Origin: Ostrinia nubilalis
Lineage: Eukaryota; Arthropoda; Insecta; Lepidoptera; Crambidae
Direction: 5' to 3'
Length of the DNA: 64,000 nucleotides
Assembly: GCF_963855985.1 (NCBI RefSeq)
Contig: NC_087100.1
Location: 8,281,001 to 8,345,000 of the forward strand
The notes beneath the pieces were generated by a model that had not been told where the DNA came from, made no database searches, and saw only the letters and a list, made by a program, of their open reading frames with translations. This document shows, piece by piece, positions 34,381 through 45,500 of this stretch. Numbering within the stretch: position 1 is the stretch's first letter; each line of letters begins with the position of its first letter. A program made the translations under genes and the position numbers.

Positions 34381-35108
34381 CATCATCATCATCATCATCT
34401 CAGCCATAGGACGTCCACTGCTGAACATAGGCCCCCCCAATGCTTTTCATGTTGCCTGGTTGATAGCGACCTGCGTCCAGCGCCTTCCTGCTACCTTTAT
34501 GATGTTATCGGTCCACCTTGTGGGTGGACGTCCCACGCTGCGTTTTCCGGTACGCGGCCTCCACTCCAAATTCAAATTATTTATTACATGTCACTCCAGA
34601 ACCTTGCTGCCCCATCGGCCGTCAGTTCTGCGTACTATGTGCCCTGCCCATTGCCACTTCAGCTTGTATCCGTCGGGCTAGTATGTCAGCGACTTTAGTT
34701 CGTTTACGGATCTCCTCATTTCTGATTCGATCTCGTAAAGAAACACGGAGCATAGCCCTCTCCATAGCACGCTGTGCACTTTGAGCTTCTGTATAAGGCC
34801 TATAGTGAGAGGCCACGTTTCCGAACCATAAGTCATCACTGGTAACACACATTGGTTGTAGACCTTAGTCTTCAGGCACTGAGGTATTTTGGACTAAAAG
34901 ATGTTGCGTCGTTTCCCATACGCTGCCCAGCCGAGTTGGATTCGACGATTGACCTCTTTCTCGAAATTGGACCTACTCAGCTGAATCGTTTGTCCGAGGT
35001 AGACATACCTGTCAACAATCTCTAGAATTGAGCTCCCAACCGAAACTGGGTAGGGCGCAACATGGACATTGGACATAAGCTTTGTTTTCTCCATATTCAT
35101 CCGCAGGC
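34381..35108 (-). mobile_element. 5'-truncated RTE-type retrotransposon
   Basis: On the minus strand it reads the end of a reverse transcriptase: the FADD-distal region (MNMEKTKLMSN, IVDRYVYLGQTIQLSRSNFE, EVNRRIQLGWAAYGK), the C-terminal tail, then a (GAT)n tail at the plus-strand left edge. It is flanked by the 11-bp duplication CAAGTGTAAGT at 34370-34380 and 35109-35119. It is broken by frameshifts and inserted into the hAT-like element. Confidence 0.9.
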
Positions 35109-35282
35109 CAAGTGTAAGTAGAGATCTTCAACCTCGCCCATCTAGTTCACCCAGCGGATTCGATTTGCTTACATTAATTCATCTCGAAATGTGAATATGA
35201 GAATAATGGGAGTGATTGTGGAGAAATCCTTAAAAGAGTTCTAAACAGGTTGTTGGCTATACCGCCGACCATTTAGCTGGGT

Positions 35283-35646
35283 TGATGATGGAGTCAAGAG
35301 GTGAGCATAGGAACTCTTAAACGAAACGGCGGAATCGCATCGAACTTGGGTTCGTTGGATTTGTCTTTTGGAGCAATTTAGTGCTAAATGATGCCCAGGG
35401 TCCTGATGATGGATTCGGGCGGTGGCCATAGGAACTCCTAAATGAAACGGTGGAAACTCATCGAATTTGGGTTTGTTGGATTTGTCTTTTCAAGCACTTA
35501 AGTGCTAGATGATGTTCAGGGTCCTGATGATGAAGTCAGGAGGTGGCCATAGGAACTCTTAACCGAAACGGCAGAAACTTATAGAGTTTGAGTTCGCTGG
35601 ATTCGTCTTCCCGAGCACTTTGGTCGTAAATAATGACCAGGGCCCT
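35283..35646. repeat. Three tandem units of about 120 bp
   Basis: Units begin near 35284, 35405 and 35527 with 'tgatgatgga' or 'tgatgatgaa'. Each holds 'ataggaactcttaa' and ends 'cagggtcctga' or 'cagggccctga'. They have diverged by point changes. No coding sense. Confidence 0.75.
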
Positions 35647-35713
35647 GAGATTGAAATACAACTGAAAAGTGTAAAATAAAATTATAATAAAAAAATTAGC
35701 TCCCCTGGCCTAC

Positions 35714-35872
35714 CTGGAAATCTTTATAGACTTCGGACAGGTCTGCCGTCGTAAGGACAATCTGTTCAGGTGTCAGGTGGGGATTCTTGGATGGATCAAA
35801 CTTGGAGTGCAAGTGTGGTTTTGTTCCCCAGTCGACGAAGCACATGATGTCGTGCCCTGCGTGCCCAAACAA
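35714..35872 (-). pseudogene. Exon-like segment carried inside the hAT-like element
   Basis: It has 53 codons, phase 0 at both ends. A good acceptor (CCTGCTTGCAG) precedes it and a donor (CAG/GTAGGC) follows. The peptide runs LFGHAGHDIMCFVDWGTKPH ... LTTADLSEVYKDFQ. The composition and intact splice sites look like a real gene exon rather than transposon code, but I do not recognise the parent gene. It may be a captured host exon. Confidence 0.55.
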
Positions 35873-36444
35873 CTGCAAGCAGGAAGATTTAATGAAGGCT
35901 ACTGACAACGCCACTCTTGTGGCGGAGTTTTGGGCTGACGCTGTGTAGGTTTGTTGTCGACACGACAAGAAGAAGAATAAAAAAAAATATTTTATAGGTA
36001 CAAGCAAGTTTTTATTCTGAAATGCAGTTGTACTAAAACGAAAAAAATAATGCAAAGTTCAAATAACTTCGAAAGCTTGTAGCGCAAACCGAAAAAAAGA
36101 GGAATAAATTCCATGCGCGATAATAAAATAAAACGCTTTTTTTCAAATACTTACATCTTTTTGAATAAAACTACGTTTTATTTAAATTAAATTGATGGTT
36201 TAAAAAAATTACTCAATATTCGAAAAATCCGGATAATCCGGATTTGTACGTAACACAAATCCGGAAAACCGGATTTAAGAAAAATCCGGATTTTGCAATC
36301 TCTATGCCCACCTCCACATGTTAAGTATTACGATTTGTACAAAACATTTTATTGATAAATTAATGTTATTTGTACAAAAAACAGCATCTGAAATCATGCG
36401 AGATGTCGGTAATTACAAGCGCGTCGCGACTTCGCGAGCGAGTC

Positions 36445-36451
36445 TATATAA
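36445..36451 (+). promoter_or_regulatory. Putative TATA box of the PNP gene
   Basis: TATATAA lies in a local GC-rich stretch about 115 bp upstream of the PNP start codon. Transcription would be expected to start about 30 bp downstream. The hAT-like element ends only 140 bp upstream. Confidence 0.55.
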
Positions 36452-36562
36452 CCGGCGAGACCCTCTCTCGCCTCTACATTGCATGCTCGGACATTGCCCA
36501 CTATAGTACACCACACCACGCTTTATCTCTTGTTTAGAATCGACTAATTTATCAGTTAAGTG

Positions 36563-39500
36563 ATGGCGCCTATCAATGCGGCTGACGTTAATGGGAGCAA
36601 GGCCTATTCGCCAGCTAAGAAGACGCTTCCAGAAGTCGAAACTGAGAATGGAAAATCATCCAAGGGGTATGTGTCAATGCATGCTAATTGTAAGTCAAGA
36701 TCAGCGTTCAGATAAAACGTTTCAGTATAATCATTTTGTTCAATAATTTCGCGAAACAGTCATAAATTAATAAAGCAAATGTCTGAGTGTAGTAATTTAC
36801 CATGTTTTTTAGGGTAGTGTGGAGGACAAAAGATTTAAGAAACATTAATGCGATACATACTTATAATAAACACTACTTACTTGTATAATCTGATATGAAA
36901 TTAAAAGAAATAGAGAGGTAACTCGTCAATCATGTCCAGGCAGCCAGGGTCGAGTCATTAAATGCAGGCAATTGAACGAGATTGTACTGGTTTTGATCCT
37001 TGCCTTAAAAATCCGTGCACTCGATTTATTTATAAAGATATGAGTGATAGCAATTTAATGAATAACTGTAGGAATAAAAAATCACAACAGTTATATTATT
37101 TACAATACTGGTTTTGTGCCATAAACTTTCTTGCGAACGTTCTAGTTATTTATCAATGAAAAGGTTATCAAAAAAGTTTAAGAAAATAACAATGACACAA
37201 TGCCATTGTTTTCATCCATAAACAGTACCGGGCGTAGTAATGAAGTGTTTTATTGATGTTGGCATAGTTAAATTATGTAAGTAACATTAGTATCATATTA
37301 TGGCAAGACATAGATCAAGATCTGTAACTGGAGAAAAGCTGTTGGTATGTGGAAGATCGTTGACATAGGTCGACGGCAGACTGCATTCTTAAGGATTAAT
37401 AAGCAGTCATCATGGCGTACGAACGACAGCATATAAAGCTAACTGTGGTATCACAAGTAGATGTAATACGCGCGATTTTATTACAAAAATGTACAGTTAC
37501 TACAGTCTGACGCTGTACTCGAATATACGCGTTTGTAGAGTCATTAGAATAGAAGCCATAGTATGATTGATGATTTGCAGCCTACTCGGGACCAAAATAA
37601 CCCTTTATGCACAATACATCGAAAAACAGCTCTACACGTCTGTATGTTAGGTTTACGCCTAAAATCAATAAGCATAAATACTGTTAGAGAGAATTATAGA
37701 ACTAAAGGAGATATAGGAGCTAAAGGTGGGGTTGTAGGCATGGGGAACCCATTATTTCTCTGGGTTATAAAATCCTTATTAAAATGTACCTATGTCTTTA
37801 GTAAGAAATCAAGAGTGTTTAAAATACATCGACTTTTAAATTAGAGTTATGTATGGCTAACTTCTCCCCGATTTAATAAGCACGGTCTTATCAAAACTAG
37901 TTTGAAACAAAAAATACTAAATAATGATAATAAATTCAGATTATTTTTAGACGGTGTAAAAATAGCTTGACTTTAAATCACTAAATTATTAAATGCGAAT
38001 ATTACTTAATTTCTACTTAGTAGGTGCAAATACATTTGCAAATCAAATGCAAAATAAATGATATTCTATATTTAGCAAATGGCGTTACTTCTGCCAATAA
38101 ATAACAATTAATGTAAGAATTAGAAAAAATAATTATTACGCAATAGCTTTGATTTAATACGTAAAATTAACAAGCGCGTGTTGCATTACTCAAATTCATT
38201 CACCACGTGGAAAATCATTTGAGACTTGCTGTACTCGAATTTGATTCTTATCATCGATGTCTCAAGGCATATTAATTGACAGATTTGGATTTGCAAGACT
38301 TATTTTTACCAGTAAACTGCTATTAATGTAATACAATCTTCGTGTGTGCACTTTTTCTATTTATTCCTCATCCTTCATAATGACTGGGTTTCTGGACGTT
38401 TTCCCTACAAAACGTGATAATTACTTGTATAGACTGGTTATTTGACGTGCTGTGTAATTTAAAGAGGTTTTACGAGATTATTGTTTTTATAATTCCAGGT
38501 ACTCGTATGAGACGCTTCTGGAAACTGCCAATTTCCTGCTGTCGCGAACCTCGGTGCGCCCGCGCATCGGCGTAATTTGCGGCTCTGGGATGGGTGCGTA
38601 TTGGAAAGACGGTACTTATTGCTTTGATTTATTCTCGTCTATCATCAATTGGCATTCTAACATTACATCAAATCAATTGTCAAGGCATTGAACACCTCTT
38701 AACCATGTTTGGAATTGCAAATTTTTTGTCACAATTATTTAGTTTTTAAGTCTGTAAATTTTAAGTTTTTGTTGATTGAATTTACAAAGAGGTTAATGTA
38801 ACTATTTTTCAAAATATCTTCGAGTTATTATTTTGTTAATGTATGTTTTGTTTTATCTGCAGGATCTTTGGCTGAAAACATAGTGGATCCGGAATGTATA
38901 CCATACGAGGAGATTCCAAACTTCCCAGTTAGTACAGTTGAAGGCCACCACGGCAGATTAGTATTTGGAAAATTGGAAGGAGTGCCAGTGGTTGCTATGC
39001 AAGGACGATTCCATTATTATGAAGGATACCCACTATGGAAGGTACCTACGTTTTTATAGAACATTTTTATTAGAGTTAGTTTAACTTACTAACTTAAAAA
39101 GTCATAAATTATGGACTACCTAATCAAGCAAGTTTTTTTAACTTAATTGGTTGTCAGACATGGATCAAAGGTCAGTTAATTGGTATTGGCAATAAAAATA
39201 TGGACTAAAGTCCGAAAAGAATCATTCTTTTACAAATAATCATCCATGGCAGTAATTAAAACACATTTGTAAATTGTAGAGTCAAAAATACATTTAAACG
39301 AAAACGCACGTTTAAATACTAATGGACCATAATGGACATTGACAAAAGGTTACAAAAATAACTATCAACTTGGAAATATACTGATAGAATAACTGATAGA
39401 GAGATCAATAAAACATTACTTATGGAATGTTACCTATTCGCGCCTTCCTTACGCGAACGAGTAGTAAAACTCTAGTGTAAATAAATACGTGTGTTTCGTT

Positions 39501-42500
39501 TGATTGTTGTGACGTAGGTTGAATGCAAACCGCAGCTGATGCAATATTTCATGAATTGTCATTGGTAATGGTTAAGTACCATTAATTAATTTGTTTTTCC
39601 CGTATGACGAGTAAGATTGATAAGGTAGTTTATTAGGATCGTGCTAAGGGCCTCGTATAAAGTACAGAAGGCAGATTTTGACGCATTGGAATTTCCATTC
39701 AGACGCGAAAACATACAAATCTTACTTATACGAATATCTGGTGCAGATTTTCAGGCTCAGAAGTGGGATTCTTCGAAATATCTATCCAATTCTAGGAGCT
39801 TTAACGTTGAGTTAGTTGAAAAAAAGTCAATGAGTTCTAACTTTTTTTCTCAAAATGTTAGGTACATTTTCCTCGATTTGATTATCGGCTTTAGATAGGA
39901 AATTAACATAGATAAAAATGCTTAAATATTCGTATGGAAATATCTCGATGGATGACGCAAAGTATCGTCGCGACCCCCAGCGGGTGGGTTATCTCGTGTT
40001 TTGAACGAATATCACAATAAGAGAGTACGCGGCACGATAATAGCTGCTGACTGTGGCATCATACCCTTGAGATTTAAATTATTTTTTATCCTTCTGTAGT
40101 GATATAAAATAATTTCCTTCCTAGATAAGCCAATATGAATTTAACATCCGAAAGTTTTTCTACGCATGGTAAAAGATAGAGTAGCTATTATAAAAGTAAC
40201 CTAATACTATAATATTTGAACACCTGTTTGCCAAAATTGTCTTGAACATTTTGAGATATCATAATTTTACGTACGGTTACCATGCAGTTAAAAGATAAAA
40301 ATACGTTATTTAAATATTATTTGTAAAATAAGTGGTCATCTAAAATGTTAAACTATACGATCAAAAGGTTAATCGTCACCTCGTTGGACAAATAAACGTA
40401 TTTTTAAATCGGGTTGTGGAGAAACTAGTCCTACGTTATAGTAAAAGATAAAAATCAATAAGCTCACCAGAGGTTAAATGAGGATCAAGTAGCAAGTAAA
40501 ATCAAGATCTATCAGTTCGAACTCGACCCTCGTGATTTAATTATCATCCAGTGATTTTTAATTGATCTTGTTGAATGAGATTAGATTGAATCACAAAGAT
40601 TACTCGGTTAAGTAATTATCTAATTTATGACCAATTACGTTAACATGACAGTTAATTTCAGAACAGAAATTACAGTCTATTTAAGGTTAATTAAAAAGAA
40701 ATTAAATGACGCCCACTACGATCAAGTGAACTATAAGAAACAATAAAGGACCCGAGCTTACTTAGGTGAATTTGGTCTTCAAGAAGGTCATATTAAGTAC
40801 TTTCTGGTGCATACCCATATTGTAGGGTTACAGTTTTATGCAAAGCAAAATGAAAATTACTTTAGAAGGAGAGATTTCATAATCTTTAAAAATTATTGTT
40901 TAATATTTCAGTGTTGCCTCCCAGTTCGAGTGATGAAACTCATCGGAGTACAAACATTGATCGCTACCAACGCCGCCGGCGGACTGAACCCGAACTACAA
41001 AATCGGGGACCTCATGATCGTGAAGGACCACATCAACCTGATGGGCTTCGCTGGGAACAACCCCCTCCACGGGCCCAACGACGAGAGATTTGGACCCCGT
41101 TTCCCACCGATGAACAAGGCTTACAACTTCGAATACAGAAAAATCGCTAAGGAGGTAAGATTTTGATAGAACTTACACGTTTTTGACGATAAAAGTCTAA
41201 GCGAAAAGTATCACAACCTTGTTATGTATTGTTGAGTCGCTTTTAAGTTTTTAGAAGCCGATTAAAATGAAAATAAACTTAAATTTTCGAGCAGAACAGT
41301 ACATAATATAGACACAGTAAGTCATCGATATTTATGTTTATATTTGGTTAATTGGCCGCATAATTTTTCATGATAATAATACATAATATGAAAAATAAAA
41401 CGCAAGCAATAGTGCGCAACTTGGAAGTCATTAACTTGAGTCCGATAACCTCCGGACCTAAGAAATAAGACAAACGTTACATACAACAGTTCAGTAATAA
41501 ATAAAATCAATACATAGATCTGGAAAAATCTAAAGTTGATCAGTGTTTTATTGTCATCAATTAAACGACAACCGTGTATTTTAAGAATTAGTAGTTTCAA
41601 GCTGGAATTGTTAAGAATTTTGAATTTATTTTTGAGTAATTTCGTATTGGCCATAAAATAATATAAAATTAGTTACGATATTTTAAGGGCTTCATGTAGC
41701 TTCAAAACTTAAAGACTGATGTATGTTAACCTATAGTCTCAAGAAGTCTTAGGGTTCTTGATCTAAAATAAAGTCTAAAACGACATAAGTACGAACATAT
41801 TTGATTTTATTGATATAACACGATCGACGTAAGGGATCTTGTCGTATCTATTGTAATTATCCTAGTTCCTACTTATCTAATTGCTCGTTTAGGTATGATC
41901 GTTCCGTACACTATGTGACCTATTAATGAGGCCCTGAGAACGGAGATATTGGATTTAGATAAGTAGATAATTACTGTCGGTTGACTTAAGGCTTGGTATT
42001 TCTGCTAAAGTAGGTATTTCGCGCTGTCAAAATCTGCGCGCGCAATACTTCGCCGAAGACAGCGCGCCAAAGAGCTCTCGCGGCTACACAGTATAGAAAT
42101 ATGCAGTTTGGAAATACGCAGTTGGTTAGGTTAGGTTGACTTCCTTCCGTTCAAGCGTCACACTCACAGCACTTTCTAATACAAATCATATCCAAGTGAT
42201 ACAAATTAAAACAACTTTCTAAATTTTTGGGAACATATTTTAGAATCGAATAAACATAGAATATAACTGCCAAAGTAAACACGGTTCAAAGAGGCGTGGC
42301 GTCACCCGACCTTCCGGAAGTTCCGCGCCGGCTAAAAGAATTTCAAGATTACGTCACCCGACCTATCGGTAGATCCTCGGGAGCTTGAGCGATTGGAAAA
42401 ACATTTTATGATCAGTTACTCGTAGTAGCGATTATTTAGAGCTTGGATAATAAATTATAGTTGTTGCAATTCACAAAGCTTTGCATGTGGTTAATTACAT

Positions 42501-45500
42501 TAATCAGTACACGCATCAATTTTGTTCAGTCTTTTTGTTTATTAATAAATAAAAATATCATACTAAAATTGCATACATATTTGTTTGTATTGGTCTGGGT
42601 GTTTTCTTTCCATAATTTATGTATAACGTATGAGTACGGGGCTCTGTATCGAAAATCACTATGAGCAATAAGCATCACACACGGTTACCTGGAGTGCATT
42701 ACCGCAGCAAAAAGCTTGCCATCTTAAATAAACGGTATAATATCCGAGGTTTCGTCAGTACAGTTGCGAACAAAGATGTTTGTGTAGTGTAGTTGAGTTG
42801 AGAGGTCAGATTATTGAAATAATAAAACGAACATTTTATTTTTTAAATACATTTTAAAAATAATGTACATTACAGATAACAATGAGAGGATGACATTGCA
42901 AGGTGGTGCCAGTCCAGTCTTAAATCCGTTGATATATGCTGCATCTGCCATGTTTTTGGCTAAAAGATTCTTCTATCTTGCAGTTTAGACTTTTATTACA
43001 GACCTCAGACAGTATTTTTGGAAAACTTTTACGCATGGTGGAGGAAGGGACGCTCTAGAGACTCAAGTCTAGAAGGAGTCACATGAACTCCAAGTTTTAC
43101 ATCCGTTGACATCTGCTGCATCTGCCATCTTTTTGGCTAGAAGATTCTTCTATCTTGCAGCTTAGACCTTTAGCTACAGACCTTAGACAGTATTTTTGAA
43201 ACATTCTTACGCATGGTGGAGGAAGGGACGCTCTAGAGCAGTGGTTCTTAACCGGTGGTCCGCGGACCACTGGTGGTCCCTGGAGGCATTCCAAGTGGTC
43301 CACGATGTGCACTTGCACACCTTGGTCAAAACCACTTTTAACTGATTTTTGCAGTCAAACTGGTTTTGACCGATTATGAGGTGGTCCCTGACAAGACGGA
43401 AATTTGGTAAAATGGTCCCTCATGACTTAAAGGTTAAGAACCACTGCTCTAGAGACTCAAAACTACAAGGATACACATGAACTCCAGTTTTAAATCCGTT
43501 GATATCTGCTGCATCTGCCATGTTTTTGGCTATAAGATTCTTTTATCTTACGGCTTAGACCTTTAGCTACAGACCTTAGACAGTATTTTTGTGAAAATTC
43601 TTACGCATGGTGGAGGAAGGGACGCTCTAGACACTCAAGTCTACAAGGAGTCACATCAACTCCAGTTTTAAATCCGTTGACATCTGCTGCATCTGCCATC
43701 TTTTTGGTCTTCCATCTTGCAGCGTAGACCTTTAGCTACAGACCTTAGACAGTATTTTTGTGAAAATTCTTACGCATGGTGGAGGAAGGGACGCTCTAGA
43801 GACTCAAGTCTACAAGGAGTCATATGAACTCCAGTTTTAAATCCGTTGACATCTGCTGCATCTGCCATCTTTTTGGCTAGAAGATTCTTCTATCTTACAG
43901 CTTAGACCTTTAGCTACAGACCTTAGACAGTATTTTTTATCATTTATTTGTGTCAGTGTGCTCTTCTAAAGAGTGTAAGACGATTGTATGTAGGTACCTA
44001 CTATTAAAATGTAATTTTAACTCATTGGTTTTGTCTCATATTTGAGAAATGTACTATGTATCATGAGTAGAGTCTTCGTTTAAAAGGATGCGAACGATTT
44101 AAATTTCAATAGGTAGACAAAATTGAATTGAATTTAAGCTTTCTCCAGTAACTTTGATATTATTATACTGTGACTCATCAAAGTCATCATTGTCAAAAAT
44201 ATTGACAAATCGCGAACTGTCACGGCCAAAAAACTGACACGCGTCCGTCCTCCGTAAGCGCCACCGCGCGACTGATTGAGATTGTCCAAGCCGTCATGGA
44301 CGATTTTTTCCACATTTTTTAACATAGTAACTACATAAGACGCAATATAAAAATTTCATCCGTTAAAAGCCCTCAAGTTATTTCTGAACTTTAGTTTAGT
44401 AAAAGATTTAGAATCTCAAATCGCTTATTTTAAAAATAAAACCATAAATAGAAAACGAATAGAGGTAACTTTGGGAATTTATTCTATCGAGTCAACTTCA
44501 TCAAATCGTGTTTCCATCCGTTAATAGCCCTAGAAAATATCCTCAACTATGCCCAATAAAAATCTTAGCCTTTAATTTTACTGTTTAGTACCTCAAAAAT
44601 GAAAAATGAAAACCTCATTTTCGCCATTTTCTCTGCTACCCGGCCTTAACCCAAGTTGTGAAGGATGATTTATTTATCAATACCGGAATAATAAATAAAT
44701 AGTTTTAGAACGCATTTGTGTTGATCACGTGAACTTCTTTTACGTCATACTACAAGAATACAACGTTCAAAATAATTCCAATTTAATCCTACCTAACTAA
44801 TTAATAATTTCTAAAATGCTGAATCCAAAACAGAGTAAAATAGCGCGTATTGGGGGGAGACGTATAAATGTCCAGCCGTGGACTAGCTAGTACCTATGCG
44901 CGATGATGATATGGACGATAAATGGATGGATCTACCTTAGGATATTGTTTTCCAACGCAAAAAAAGCGAAAGAGGCTAATCGAAAAAAGAAATAGCATGA
45001 TGAAATTTTAGGGTTACATCGCACAATTCACCAAAGCTGCCATGCTTCGGTTAACATTGCCTAATATGCTAAAGGAGATACACCTTATTCTTCCAGGTGG
45101 CCAAGGAACTGAACATCGACAACATAGTGCAAGAAGGCGTGTACACCTGTCTCGGCGGGCCGAACTTCGAGACCGTGGCCGAACTCAACATGCTGAAGAT
45201 GGTCGGAGTGGATGCCGTGGGCATGTCTACAGTGCACGAGGTTTGTAACGCCTAGAACTTTCTTTAGTTCCAAATACTTAATTTAAACCCTCTTATTTAT
45301 TAAAAAAAAAGTATCGTTACACACGTAGTGTATCGCTACAAACACGCGTCAGCAGCGCGCTTAAAAAACATGGTGTGCACAGACCCTTAAAAATTACTAT
45401 CGTCAGGCCTGGCTCACTCCGCGCGGTACATCCGATAATTACCTACAGCGAAGCGCCCCGGCGGGTATTATATCAGTCGAGTGTCACGCGCGCGCCCGTC

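Larger units (their letters stand above)
34034..36304. mobile_element. hAT-like non-autonomous element with nested insertions
   Basis: The ends are inverted (TAGAGATTGCAATCCGGATT on the left, the complement TAGAGATTGCAAAATCCGGA on the right). They are flanked by the 8-bp duplication TGCCCACC at 34026-34033 and 36305-36312, the hAT hallmark. Inner ends are rich in 'aatccggatt' phrases. Inside are an RTE fragment, a three-unit tandem repeat, and an exon-like open segment at 35714-35872. No hAT transposase is visible. The right-hand interior (about 35640-36045) is similar to 58316-58500. Confidence 0.85.
41990..44645. mobile_element. TTAA-flanked repeat element, copy B
   Basis: Complete copy of 2656 bp between TTAA at 41986-41989 and 44646-44649, in PNP intron 4. 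The left end has a GC-rich hairpin phrase ('cgcgctgtcaaaatctgcgc' ... 'gacagcgcgcc'). The middle has a 175-bp tandem repeat with a hAT MITE inside it. The right end carries the conserved small minus-strand ORF (44134-44325). No transposase is seen. Confidence 0.78.

Noticed and set aside
35241..35429. Minus-strand ORF in the hAT-like element
   Set aside because: It spans the three-unit tandem repeat and has no independent support.
37563..37844. 93-residue plus-strand ORF in PNP intron 1
   Set aside because: No known domain and no splice context; considered chance.
39641..39898. Plus-strand ORF in PNP intron 3
   Set aside because: AT-rich, no conserved motif and no splice phase fit to PNP exons 3 and 4.
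41322..41654. 110-residue minus-strand ORF in PNP intron 4
   Set aside because: Hydrophobic, AT-driven composition with no recognisable family; it could be noise. I did not find supporting signals.
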